The notes under the pieces were generated by a model. The model ran no database searches. It saw nothing but the letters and a program-made list of their open reading frames with translations, and was not told the DNA's origin. DNA of 64,000 nucleotides, from NCBI RefSeq assembly GCF_012273895.1, contig NC_052129.1, positions 3,224,001 through 3,288,000 on the forward strand. The letters are read 5' to 3'. The stretch is from Zerene cesonia (lineage: Eukaryota > Arthropoda > Insecta > Lepidoptera > Pieridae). The first letter of the stretch is position 1. The number at the start of each line of letters is the position of its first letter. The translations under genes were made by a program, and so were the position numbers. Below, piece by piece: positions 46,501 to 57,672 of the stretch.

Positions 46501-49500
46501 ACATCATCAACGACCACATCAACAACCACAACAACAACAACAACACTTGCACCAACAACATCCACACCTCCACCAACAACGTCTACTTCTACCACCACTA
46601 CTTCCACCACAACACCACGACCCAGACCATACCAGCCACCACGCCGTAACCACAACCTAAGACCAAGACCAAGATCTAGCACCACTACCACAGAACAGAC
46701 ACGATTTTACCCCTCATCAGGAGACAGACCGGATTCACCTCCCGGTACGGGTAGAAGAGTTTACAATAGAAGACCACAGTTCTATCCCAGAAGACCGACG
46801 TCTACTACTCCCGTCGAGACCACAGTGACTACTTCCACTGATATCAATACAATAGAAAGAGACAGAGCACCGGATGGTAGCTATGCAATCGATACTGGTG
46901 ACATTCCCAAGGATAAATGGACAAATGTTATTGAAAAGGAGTCTGAGCCTGAATTTGATCCAAGTCTGGTGCATTGTTTGAATGGATTTGAGAGGAACGA
47001 AAGGGGTGAATGTGTTGGTAAGAAATTGTTTTTAAAAAGATCTTATTATCCGATTAGATTATGTAATCATCATAACATCTTTTTGAGGGTCACTTCTGCC
47101 TGATCGATCCAAGACATGATACCTAAAATTAATTTTCACCTAACATAAGGTACACTCTTTTCTATAGTTCAGTATTGTGTATTTCTAGTAGAAATTTAAT
47201 GTGACCACTAGAAAAATCTTTAAAGTAACATATGCTGTTAATTTCCTACCTCAATTCAACCTGATCGACGCCGGGACATGCGGCTATTTTATATAAATCA
47301 ACTAATTATTTTGCAGATGTAAACGAGTGCGATGAAGGCCGCCACATTTGCAGCACATTAGAATACTGCAAGAACAGGCCAGGTGGTTACGAGTGTGTCT
47401 GTGTGCCGGGCTTCACCCGGGACGTGTCCGGGTGGTGCGCCCCCATAACCCCCACGAGAACCACTCCCACTACTCCCTCTACTACTACTTCTACCACCTC
47501 TACCACCACCACTGCAAGGCCTACAACTAGCACTGTTGCCTATACTTACGAAACGGAGAGCACCTCAGGTATGTTTAAGCGTTATTTTATAAGTTAAGTT
47601 TTCGATTCACACTATAACAATCATAATTCATTTAATTAAATTGAAATCCGTTTAAATAGAATAATATTAATATAATCATTTGAGAAAGTAAATCAAAAGT
47701 AAGCAATGGCTTTATGTGCCAAAATGTACTAAGATGTATGTAAATTTTTAGAATGTAGTTATTTTATTTGTTGCGAATACTTTTAAGTTACGTTGCTATC
47801 AATCTTTCAGTTCGTTGCCTGGTAGAGATCACTTATAAGTGATAAAGCCGCCTTCTGTGCTATATCTTTCTATTTGTTAAAGTATAAGTTTTGTTTTTGT
47901 TTTTGTATATTGTTAGCAGCATAATAAAGTGTTTAAATAAATAAATGAATAAATAAATAAATAAATAACACTGTTATAATAACATATTTAATTAACACTT
48001 TAGCGCAATACTTTAAACATTATAAGCACATGCACTAAAAGACGAAAGGCTCCCAAAAAATACCGTTTTACTTAGTTCAAGCCACCTCAAATCCAAATTG
48101 TTGCAGCATCCACAACTCCCGAGTGGGGCTATCCCAACTCCCGCTGGATTCCACCTCAACCATGTGACCAAGGTTACACCTTCAGCTCCTCCCAGGGCAG
48201 ATGTGTTGGTAAGGTTTTAGCGAAATCTTATAATTACATCAAAAGGAATTTTTGTACACTTGGTTTTCAGTCAAAATATTATTAAATTTTCTTGTTATAA
48301 CTATTATGATTAGAAGTAGAAAAATTAACCCTGTATATCGTGCATAAAAAGGTATTTCTGTATCTTTATATTTTGTATGTGGTAGTCGAGCACGCTTCGG
48401 CACGAATTGGGCCAGCTCGTAGGGAAGTACCAGACCCCCACAGAAAACCGGCGTGAAATAGCATACTGCTGTGTTTCGTTCGGTGAGTGGGGGAGCCGGA
48501 GTCCCATATCCTTTTTCTTACCATTCCCAGTCCTTTCCTTTATTTCTCTCGCCCATCCTTTCTTAATCCCTTCCCAATTTAAAGTCGGCAATCCATTTGT
48601 AGAGGCATAAGGTCTGCAATCGTCCTTACGCCTCTACAAATGTCCATGGGCGGTGGTAGCGCTTACCATCAGGCGTCCCACCAGCTCCATTGCCGACTGT
48701 GACATAAAAAAAAAGTACATTTTAATAAAAGTGTATAAATGATTTGGAAACCTTGGGAACCAATAAAATAAAAATAAATCAAATGCTCCAGACGTGGACG
48801 AGTGCGCCACGAACAGAGCGAACTGTTCACCCAAAGAGGACTGCGTCAACACGGAGGGCGGCTACCGCTGCGTGTGCGGGCGGGCCTGTCGTGGGGACAC
48901 CACCTATGGTCAGAGTTTTAATATTGTACTATAAATAGATTGTGAAATTGTGGATATTTAAGTAGCTTTTTAAATATTGTGTTACATTTATGTGACTCTG
49001 TTTTAGTAATTCAAATATTATTAATGATATACGAGTATAATAGGTATTTTACTGCAAAATAAAATGTTAATGTATATCCAAACTGTTTTAATATAACTAG
49101 CTACGCGTTTTCCAATTTTGTAACAGTTATTGCGTGTGTTACATACTTTTATAATGTGAATATTGCAGAGTCCCCGCCTGTGCCGGACTCGAACGTGATA
49201 ACGGTGGGCGCGCAGTACGGGCGGCGCGGGCCGCGCTACATGCGGCCAACACGCGCGCGCCTGCCTGGCTCGGGGGCCATCGTCACCACTTGCCCCTGGG
49301 GGTACAAGCTGACGCCGGACAAACATTGTTTAGGTAATTGAATTGTATTTGGTGGATCTAATTATTAAAAGAGGAAATGTTTAAATTGTCTTATATAAAA
49401 GTGTTTATCTTATTATAACAATTCTGAAAGCTCATGAATAGCTGTCACACAGCCTCTCTATGAGATATATGTAATTTAAATTGCAAGAAATGTCGGAAAG

Positions 49501-52500
49501 GTTGGCAATAAACAACTTCTTTATTTTTTGTATGTTACGCTGTAGCTAATACTTCTTCAAACCCCGTTGCCTACGCGTGTACAGTACTTTTGCCACATGT
49601 CTGCGAACAGTTCAATAGCTCTTCAATTTAAAAAAATAAGTAGCATTATTTACTATAATAATGGTACAAAGCTCATAAAAAATCACATGAATCCTTTATT
49701 CTGTATTATTCATAAACACCTAAAAATGCCCAATATTGCGTACATCATCATTATCATCAGCCCTTATATGTTCCCACTGCTGGGACACAGGCCTCCTATG
49801 AGGGTTCAGGCCAAAATCCACGACGCTGGCCAAGTGCGGGTTGGCAGATGTCACATGTCGTCGAACTTTTGATTCTCGGACATGCCGGTTTCCTCACGAT
49901 GTTTTCCTTCACCGTTTTAAGCAGTGGTGATGTTATCTACATGCGCAGATAAATTGAAAAATCAATTTATTTCCTGCACGCTCGCCCGGTCTCGAACCCC
50001 GACCTTTGAAGTCCGAGGATCTCACCACTGAGCCACCACTGCGTATACATATTGCGTGCACTACTCACAGATATCGACGAATGTGCTCGCAACGTGTCTG
50101 AGTGCGGGCCGCAACAGAAGTGCGAGAACTTCTTTGGCGGCTACTCGTGCCAGTGTCCCACCGGACATAGGCTCAACGGCAAACAATGTGATGATATAGA
50201 CGAGTGCAACTTTGGCAATGTAAGTGTGATTTTTTATTTATTTACCGTTATTTTTTATTCTTATTCATGCTGGGAAGATAAGTTTTCTTGCTCATGTACC
50301 TAAGCTATTTATATATTTTTAGCATAATACTAGCTATTCCGACGAACTTCGTAACGCCATATAATATTGTTTTGACATATTTTCCCCATCGTTCTTACCT
50401 TTAAACCTTCCCTAGACCTACACGGATATTTGAAGACCAAGATAAGATAAATCCGTTCATCCGTTCTCGAGTTTTAGCGAGACGAACGAACAGTAATTGT
50501 TTTTTATATATAAGAAGAAGAAAATTATTGCTTATATTAATGATGATGACTGTGAAAATTTTAGAAGTACATTTGATAACAAACATACAAATAATTCATT
50601 TTTTACTAGTTATTGCTATACACTGAATTTTGACCATATATTGTATTGTATCACATTTTAGCTCGTACTAAATTGTTATATTATAACTTACATAAGCCTC
50701 CAGTAATCTTATATGACTAAAAAACACCACACCCTAGCCATGTTCCTACAACGCGCGATGCATCAACACAGTGGGCTCGTACCGCTGCGCGTGCGGCGCC
50801 GGGTTCCGCAACGCGCCCTCCAACGACAAGGTGTGCGTCGACGTGGACGAGTGCGCGGAGACACCCGTCGCCTGCGAGCACGGCTGCTCCAACGTGTGGG
50901 GCGGCTACCGCTGCTTCTGTAACAGGGGGTACAGGCTGAGGAGCGATAATAGGTTAGTTAATTATAGTATTAAAGTAAGTTATGGATGAAGAGCTCCTCC
51001 CAGCCACACCTGTCGCATATGTACATATTTTTTCATCACCATCAACCCATACTTGTTCCCACTGTTTCTGGTGCATTTTTTAATGACAGATTAATTATAA
51101 TATAAAATAGATAGACATGGGATACCGGTTCACAGAGGTGTTTAATGAACTCAAAAATGTGCATTTTTATTTTCATTCATACATAGCTATTTATTTCCAC
51201 AAATCGACCCACAGAACATGCGAAGACATAGACGAGTGTTCAGAATGGGGCAACTCCCGGACGCGCGGGCGGCTGTGTGGAGGCCGCTGTGTCAACACCG
51301 CGGGGAGCTTCCGCTGCGCCTGCCCCACCGGATACCGCCTCGCTGATGATGAGAGGAGCTGTATTGGTGAGTTGGGGATTTGGCCAATCTGACTTCTGGT
51401 GGGATATGTAACATTCATGATAGAAAAACTATAACAGGTTTGTCACTAGCTCACCGCTATAATCAGATCCACGCGCAAGCGCTTGTCCCATTTGCACCGC
51501 GTATGACATCATACTGCCCGGTCATGGCCATGATTATTCCCTATTGAGGCAATTAAGACAATGTATTAAATCTATAGGTACAAAAACTGCAAGATTCACG
51601 TTCAATTTGTTCCACTCGTTCCACGTAATATTATTAAACTAAGTTATTTGTTTCTTATAACTGGCCAACGGAATCATATATTTTTGTTTTGATGTGCCCA
51701 GCAGCCTTCCTCCTTAAATAGACTATAACAGTTTACCAAATCATGGTAGTTACTGTGATTAGTAAACAAACTCTTCTGCTAAACATTATTATAAATACAA
51801 TTATGGCTTATAAAAAACTTATTCACATACTAACATTATTCTTTGTATAATACATATTTCAGACATTGATGAATGTGAGACCGGTGAGGCGCAGTGCGGC
51901 GCAGAAGCCGGCTCCGTGTGCCAGAACACGCGCGGCGGCTTCCACTGCCACCACATCCGCTGCCCGCCCGGGTACCGCCTTGAGGGGAAACAGTATGTGA
52001 ACCACCAATACTTGTATCATTTGAAAGTTCGTTGCAGGACGAGCACAGCTGGACATGGGGAATAAAAATATTGTATCACTTGACCGTTGGCCAGTTAGTA
52101 GTGGTAACAGATATGAGAAAAAAAAAATGTATTTTTATATTCTTGTACAACTTAAAGCTTCTTAAAATGATAATTAACTTCACATGACTGATCTGAGTTT
52201 GAAATCTTTTATCTAAAAACTCAGAAACGTTTTTCATTTTTATTTATTAAAGCTTTTTTGTAAAATACAGCAAATGCAGCCGCATCCAACGCTCGTGCTT
52301 AGTGTCCGACTGGAACTGCCTGCAGCAGCCGAGCACGTATAGCTATAACTTCATCACGTTCGTGTCTAATATATATCTGCCTATGGGAAGCGTGAGTTGC
52401 CTGTTTTTTCTTATCAATACTTAATTCGAAGCTACATGTTAAACTATTTATTTAATTTGAAGAGATTATTTATAGAAAATGATGGACATTATTCAAAGCA

Positions 52501-52833
52501 AATCAAATCAAATTTATTAAATCAAACACTTAACCTAACCTTATAGCTAAGTACATCGCTGTAGCAATACAAATAGGTATCAAACAATTAAGGTTCGATA
52601 TCTTTGCTAGGTTACAGAGTAACCTGTATTAAAGATATCAGTACCTTCCCCATACCATCAATAAAGCACAATGTAATTTAAATGTCTCAAGGTGGTCGTC
52701 CCACTTTCTTCATGAAATACAGTGTGATTGTGTGTGTGTGTATGTGAGTGTGTATGTGAGTGTGTATGTGTGCGTGAGTGTGAATGTAATAGTTTGCGTA
52801 GGTATAGATGTGAACATTATTTTGCGTAAAAGA

Positions 52834-52898
<65 letters not shown>

Positions 52899-55800
52899 CT
52901 CTTTCAAGCTTCAGGAGGTGAGTCTTAGGTGCACCCACCAAGTTGATATGCAATAGCAAAGTAGCTATTGGCATAACGCATAGTAGACTTGTCTTAAGAT
53001 GTGAGCGTCAGTAATGCGGCGAAGGGTTTTAAAAATATAAATTAATTTTCTGACTCTAGTTTGCAGTTGTTGTATATGACAGGAAAAGGAAATATTAGAG
53101 TCAAGTGTTACTCCTAAATTTTAGTACTTGATTGACGAGTCAGTTTGGGGCAATTGCAGGACTGGTCAGTTGCACATGTGACCGCATAGAGATAAAGATG
53201 CTGGGGGTTGAGAATTTTGCCGAAAAGAGAAGGTCAAGTAACTACTTGACCTTGGCTAGGTCCAAAAAAAACTAACTAGTTTTTTCGGTATTTAGAGTCA
53301 AAAGATTTTTAGCTAACCACGTTGAAACTATATTGAAGCCTTGTTGTGCTTTATGGAAAACATTTGGCCATGAGTCTCCTATAAAGGTAAGGGCTGTGTC
53401 ATCGGCAAACGCTGATATGTTAGCATCCTTAAGATCCAAGTGGCAAAGGTCATTTAAGTACACTAAAAACAGCGTCGGACTGATTACACTACCTTGCGGG
53501 ACTCCGAGAGTTATTGGGAGTTCATCACTCACGTAATTATTTTTTTTAACACATTGTGTTCTATTAGTCAAATAGTTTTTAAAAATTGAAAGTGAATGGC
53601 CTCTAATGCCTATTTTTTCTTGCTTGTGTAATAACAGGGGGGTGGAAACTGTGTCGAACGCCTTGGCTAGGTCAAAAAAAATGGTTGGTCCTTTTTTTTT
53701 GCTGTCAAAATTTCTGATAATATGATTAGTGATATCTAATACCGCTTTTGAAGTGGACATATTACGTCTAAAACCATACTGATTTGAAGATAATAGATTT
53801 TTGTGTTCTAAAAAATTAATCAATTGCTTATTTATTATTCGTTCTAAGATTTTAGAGATTGTAGACAAGATAGCTATCGGACGATAATTGGCGACACAGT
53901 TACCACTACCGCTTTTAAAGATGGGATGAATGAGAGATTTTTTGAAATAAGTGGGGAATGTGCCAGACTTTAGACAGAGATTAAAAATATATATTAGGAT
54001 GGGTATGAATTTAACCCGATGCCTCTTTATCAAACTAGTTGAAATGTTGTCCCAGCCCACAGCGCAGTGTGATCGTAAAGACATCAGAATTCATTCTACT
54101 TCACAATTGTCTGTTGGAAGAATTACGAAAGAAGAGCAAAGAGATGAAACGGGTCTATTTAGTTGTGTTTCAGCGATAAGATTAGTGGTTTTAATGTTTG
54201 CAGCAAGATTCACACCTACGTTAACGAAGTATTCGTTTGCTTTATTTACTGAGAGTTGAGGGGACGAAGATAACTGTAATAATTCGTTTGAGATCGTTTT
54301 AGGTTGTACACAGTTTGTAACCCTCTTTATAATCTGCCATATTTTCTTATTATTAGTACCAGCATCAGTGAGCTCCTTTTTATCAAAATTTCTTTAACCT
54401 TTTTTATAATTTTGTTACAAAAATTTCTGTATCTTTTGTATGTCAACATCAAGATATTGTTATTGGGATTTATTTTGACGGATTTGTGCATCAAATCGCG
54501 ATTTTTAATACAACGTAATAGCCCAGAGGTCATCCATGGTTTTATTATATGTTTGCGTCTAGGTACACTTATTATGTGTGAATTGATGATAATAGTACTC
54601 ATAATTAAGTCGACAAATTTTATTGTAGCCAGGTCGGCATGGTTTAGCTGTAAAATATGTTGAAAATCGAGTTTTTTTTATATCTTAATCAAGTTTTTTG
54701 TAATTGATTTTTTGATAACATTACTGCTTTTGGCTTCAGAGTAGTTTTCGTTACATTTAAGACACAACATTACACTATTATGATCTGTAACGGTTGAATC
54801 AAGAACTAGGGTTAGAGCTTCAAAATTGGATTTGAGCATGACATGATCTAAACAGCTTGAGCCGCGAGTGGGTAAATTATGTGCGGGAAGTAAACCATGG
54901 CAGGCTAATACATAGATTGAAATAATCGGAGACTTGGGAATCGTAAGGCGTACAAGCGATATCTAGGTTTATATCACCGATTATTGTAATTGTTTTTGTG
55001 GTAGATAAATAAATTAATACAGAATCAAGTGATGCTAAAAAATTCGCCGTATTAATGTAAGACGGGGAACGATAAATACAGATGATTGCTGTGTTATTAC
55101 CTAGCTTTAAGACCAAACATGAGCCATCCATAAAGTCGATTTCGGAAACAGAGTGATTTAAACTATCTTTAACATATAAGACAATGCCATCATTTTGATT
55201 TTTGTTGTTTTTTGTGTGATACATCAAATAATTAATAGTCTATTTTGGGCATAAGCATATTACATTTAAGCCAACACTCAGTTAGGACAATGACGTCAAA
55301 GTCGAAGTTTATCATTTCCAACAAGATGGTAAAGCTGTTAAAATTACAATTTATCGATCTTATGGTTTGAGTTGTTATTTTTATATAGTTATCCGGGTCT
55401 TTTATAATTTTTTTAGAGTCGGTCGGACTACAACTTTGGTTTATGGATACAGAAAAATTATCGATATTTTTTTGTAGATCAATAATACCATCGAATTATA
55501 AATGCACAAAGAGGTGTCACAACATTATTAAGAAATATTTGTTAAGTTAGTTTTACATTATAAAAAAGCACTGATGAAAACAATAAGAAGTATAGTCGTC
55601 TAGAAAAAATCATATTAATATCGACATTTGTAAGCAGCTCCTTGGAAGTAAAAATGTGAATAAAATAGCATGTAGGATTATGGCAGTATCTAGCTTAAAC
55701 ACAAGTTCTAGGATTATAGAAAACAATTTTAAAATGTAAAGCTGATATAAATTGTAATGTAAAAACGTTAATAAAATATATAGTCATTTCTGTTCATTAA

Positions 55801-57648
55801 ATTGTTCAAGTTGAGATGCAGTTCTTATGACCATGGATGGTTCTCCGTCAGCCCGCTTGATTAAGACCTTGCCATCCACGATCCAGCAATATTTAATTTT
55901 GTTGGTTTTCTTTAATTCCCGAGCAAGATAAATGAGTTTCCTTGCGTTTGCAGTTAAGTTTTCAGTTATAAATAAATATAGGATCGCAACTCGAAAAACC
56001 AGCATGCGTTAAGTTTAATTTGTTCGTTGGGTGATTAATGTTATAAGTTTTCAAAGTGCTGAATATATTATTTTTGATGTGTAAATCCGATAATTGAATA
56101 ATTATCGGTTTCTTGCTCTCGGGTTTGCCAGGTATGCGGTATATATCGCGTATACTAGAACATTGCAAATCGATTTTGAGGCTTTTACAAATATTTGAAA
56201 TATAGGCCAGGAGGATTCTCTATCCTTTCTGGGAATATTTCTTAGTTCGATTGTTGTTAATTTAGAACAACGCTGAAGTTCTTCTACTTGTTGTTGCAAG
56301 ACCAAAATAGTAGATTGGTTTAATTTACAATGGTCTTTTAATGATTTAATCCTGATCTCCATTTCATCCTGTTGTTGACTCCGAAATGCTATCTATATCT
56401 TTTCAATATTTAGTAAAGTATTTTCGATTTTATCATAATTGACCTTGAAACTAGACAGCAACGACGGATTTCCTCCTTAAATTCATCAAATGGCGGTGGT
56501 GTTGTTTCTTGATTTATAAAAGTGTTCTAACACCGATCCGAGCCCGACTTTGTAGGCGAGCGAATCATGTTACCAGGAGGCTATAAGTGCGAAGAGATTA
56601 GACAGCTGACGAAGACAGCGCGTGCGACGCGTGGAGCAATATGATAGTGATTATCGTTGTGTGCTCGATGATGAGGTATTGGTAAGGTGGTTTTGTGTGC
56701 GTTTGTTTACTTACTCACGCAGCTCAGTGCACTTCTTGATTATTATGCGCTCCTGGTACTCGGTAAAATTTAAGATGGAATTTATGAATTGAAATATTTA
56801 AAATATTGTAAATTAAAGCGTCACACGTCGTCTATACTGGAACGCGGTCCGAAGGGAAGGGATTATTGTGTATGATTTCAAATTATTTATTTTTTAAAGA
56901 ATGTAAATATCCAAATAGAACATTAGTACTATTTAATTATAATGGAAATATTATGTACTCAATAGTAAAACATCATAAGATTATTAGAGCCATTACTGAG
57001 ATATTTTTTTCTAAAGATTACGAAATATTACCGCCAAAGTGGATAATTATAATAAATATTGAATTCAAGGTGGACCTCTTTACAATGCACGGTCCTTCAT
57101 GGCAAGACTCGGTGGTCAACTTCGAAATGCGGATGATCGAAGTGCAAGCTTCACCAGGAGTCAAACCTGCTGACTTGTCCTGTTTCGAGTAAGTTTCCTC
57201 TCAACTGGAGCGTAGCCTATTACCCAAGTTAAATACAGGAATGAGTTTTTATTTGACACATAAAAGATAAAAAGTTTAGAACTGTTGTGAACTGGCTGCA
57301 ATAATGCCATAATATTACTTATTTGGACAATATTAGATTACAAATTACAATTTCTTTAGCAAATATATCTAGAACAGAATATAAAGGATTAATGTGCTTG
57401 ATTTTAATGTTTAGTAATTTGTGGTATCATCAAATTACTAAATAGTCACTACGTAAATGATACTAGTGAAGGTTGTAATTCGCAGCATGCGTCCATCGGG
57501 CAACATCTGCGTGGTGTCGCTGGTGTGCTCGCTGGGCGGGCCGCAGGTGGCCGAGCTGGAGCTCACCATGTCGCTGTACCAGCGCGCGCTTTACGCGGGC
57601 AGCGCTGTCGCGAGATTAGTCGTCATTGTGTCCGAATATGATTTTTAG
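34533..57648 (+). CDS. Fibulin-like extracellular matrix protein (fibulin-1/2 type)
   Basis: Twenty-four exons, 1307 residues: 34533-34596, 39221-39401, 39527-39605, 39735-39875, 40165-40345, 40867-41031, 41301-41510, 42175-42324, 42936-43041, 44853-44917, 45694-45822, 46110-46263, 46404-47017, 47317-47568, 48107-48208, 48792-48908, 49169-49333, 50071-50219, 50738-50952, 51215-51366, 51863-51992, 52271-52391, 57070-57188, 57486-57648. Order: signal peptide (about 1-20); anaphylatoxin-like region with paired cysteines (ESCCTHG, SSCCQEQF, KTCCSEC, FYQCCM; about 22-155); one EGF; then many calcium-binding EGF modules opening DI(D/N)EC; Thr/Pro mucin-like stretches in exons 13 and 14; and a fibulin C-terminal module (about 1175-1307). 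Most exons are symmetric phase 1. Fibulins are secreted and join basement membranes and elastic fibres. A gap lies in intron 9, so a missing exon cannot be excluded, although the phases match across it. Confidence 0.9.
35053..35105 (+). repeat. SINE tRNA-like head fragment
   Basis: GGCTGGCTCAGTTGTTAAGG followed by GTCGGGGTTCAAACC gives Pol III A-box and B-box matches at tRNA spacing, as in the SINE copies at 42423 and 49742. The body is not recognisable. Confidence 0.55.
35630..35775 (+). repeat. RTE-type tail
   Basis: AAACGCCCCGCCTTTGCCAG, then GCTTTCTAGTGGTGAAAAAA and a closing TTTCCTCTTTATAATATAAG, in fibulin intron 1. Confidence 0.5.
36560..36745 (+). repeat. Repeat family A, copy 4 (partial)
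   Basis: GAACGTTTGGAGAGGCG, GCCTCTATAAATGGATTGCC and GGATTAAGAAAGGATTGACG match the middle of the family. The outer ends are missing. Confidence 0.65.
37454..37517. repeat. 64-bp AT-rich palindrome
   Basis: The outer 19 bases on each side (CATAAAATAAATTATGATA and its complement) pair exactly, and the inner ATATTAATAT blocks can pair further. It could be a short inverted-repeat transposon or a replication-prone cruciform. Confidence 0.8.
38045..38200 (+). repeat. RTE-type tail (decayed)
   Basis: CCAGCTGCTCGTTCCAGCTC, GAGTGGTGAAAAAATTTATA and ATCCGTTGAGTAGATCCAGAG keep the order of the family with many changes. Confidence 0.45.
38455..38950 (-). repeat. tRNA-derived SINE split by a family A insertion
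   Basis: SINE body from about 38455 to 38588 (GCTGGCAGATGCCACATATC, TTTCCTTATGATGTTTTTC, GAGCAATGGTGAT) resumes at about 38919 with GATGTGGATGATATGCAGAT, which follows the same block in the intact copy at 49742-50048. Between them (38589-38918) lies family A copy 5, nearly complete. A short GTGAT repeat is found at both junctions, as expected of a small target duplication. Confidence 0.75.
38589..38918 (+). repeat. Repeat family A, copy 5 (nearly complete)
   Basis: Runs from a T-run and GTTACAGTCGGCAATGGAGC through CCACCGCCCATGAACATTTG, CCTCCGGCTCTCCCACTCAC and GGTACTTCCCCGGTGCGAGC to CGTGCTCGACTACCACATAC. Read on the minus strand it ends in poly(A). This is the best copy to use as the family reference. 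Confidence 0.8.
41640..41825 (+). repeat. RTE-type tail
   Basis: TATCTGTTCGCTCCGACTTC, GAAATCGGTCCAGTAGTTTT and ACAAACAAACAAACAAAAAT with TAATATAAGTGTAGAT at the end, in fibulin intron 7. Confidence 0.6.
42423..42735 (+). repeat. tRNA-derived SINE, plus-strand copy
   Basis: Head GGGATGGCTTAGTGGTTAGG with a weak B box (AGAGTTTCGAGG), a body with AAAATTAAACGCAAG and GGCCTGAATCCACATAGGAG, and the tail GGGATGATGATGATGAAAAG. It is the complement of the copy at 49742-50048. It lies in fibulin intron 8. Confidence 0.75.
43515..44660. mobile_element. Perfect 73-bp inverted repeats around an assembly gap
   Basis: Bases 43515-43587 and 44588-44660 are exact reverse complements and reach the N run on both sides (43588-44587). 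The outer ends read ATAGTCC and GGACTAT, so the termini can be written as GTCC...GGAC with TA outside, which fits a Tc1/mariner-like or MITE element. An assembly artefact at a palindrome is equally possible. The interior is unknown. It lies in fibulin intron 9. Confidence 0.65.
45125..45640 (-). repeat. Nested RTE-type tails
   Basis: Two tail-like segments follow one another: one near 45130-45260 with TTCCGCCCGCAACTTCGCCC and one near 45260-45600 with CCTATGTCCTTTCTTGGGTA, AAATTGGTTCAGTGGTTTAG and TTCGCATTTATAATATTAAG, then GCGGGCGAAGCCGAGGGCGG in the opposite sense near 45640. This suggests insertion of one into another, in fibulin intron 10. Confidence 0.55.
47800..47970 (+). repeat. LINE 3' end with (AAAT)n tail
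   Basis: TTCGTTGCCTGGTAGAGATC, ACTTATAAGTGATAAAGCCG and GCATAATAAAGTGTTTAAAT lead into AAAT repeats, the familiar ending of a Lepidopteran non-LTR retrotransposon. It is in fibulin intron 14, plus strand. Confidence 0.7.
48375..48714 (-). repeat. Repeat family A, copy 6 (nearly complete, inverted)
   Basis: From GTATGTGGTAGTCGAGCACG through GAAATAGCATACTGCTGTG and CCACCAGCTCCATTGCCGAC to a run of nine A. Fibulin exon 16 begins 77 bases downstream. Confidence 0.8.
49742..50048 (-). repeat. Full-length tRNA-derived SINE with 9-bp target duplication
   Basis: On the minus strand the head has an A box (TGGCTCAGTGG) and a B box (GGGGTTCGAGACC) at tRNA spacing, followed by a body and a tail of ATG-like repeats (about 49742-49760 on the plus strand). 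The direct repeat ATATTGCGT brackets it at 49733-49741 and 50049-50057. Fibulin exon 18 starts at 50071, only 22 bases beyond the element. Confidence 0.8.
50325..50510 (+). repeat. RTE-type tail (decayed)
   Basis: ACTAGCTATTCCGACGAACT, CCTTCCCTAGACCTACACGG and CCGTTCATCCGTTCTCGAGT keep the family order, in fibulin intron 18. Confidence 0.5.
52500..56850 (-). mobile_element. Decayed non-LTR retrotransposon (LINE) with ORF1, endonuclease and reverse transcriptase
   Basis: Read on the minus strand: a GC-rich possible 5' region (about 56850-56400); ORF1 pieces with a coiled-coil-like stretch (56362-56102) and a C-terminal block including ENLTANARKLIYLARELKK (56005-55784); an endonuclease piece with ITIIGDINLDIA (55227-54877); a linker with IKPWMTSGLL (54602-54327); a reverse transcriptase core (54084-53272) with ANYRPIAILS, FDLAKAFDTV, LGVPQGSVISP and the catalytic FADDT; then a C-terminal part seen in other frames to about 52900. 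Several frameshifts and stops separate these, so it is inactive. The layout fits the Jockey/CR1 group of insect LINEs. It lies antisense in fibulin intron 22. A microsatellite block interrupts the 3' side, and a TTGATTTGA-type tail near 52496-52520 may mark its end. 5' and 3' limits are approximate. Confidence 0.85.
52721..52895. repeat. Compound (TG)n and (TA)n microsatellite
   Basis: TG-rich repeat with TATG/AGTG variants (52721-52791), then a near-perfect TA tract of about 58 bases (52838-52895). It splits the 3' part of the LINE. Long open frames through it are artefacts. Confidence 0.95.
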
Positions 57649-57666
57649 GTTATTATTAGTGGATTA

Positions 57667-57672
57667 AATAAA
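57667..57672 (+). terminator. Polyadenylation signal AATAAA for the fibulin gene
   Basis: Canonical hexamer 18 bases after the stop codon, followed by a T-rich stretch. The 3' untranslated region would be very short. Confidence 0.6.

Noticed and set aside
52687..52974. Open frames on both strands with long Ile-Tyr runs
   Set aside because: They are translations of the TG/TA microsatellite.
53272..56362. Treating the reverse transcriptase, endonuclease and ORF1 pieces as host genes
   Set aside because: They are collinear parts of one decayed LINE on the minus strand, with frameshifts and stops between them.
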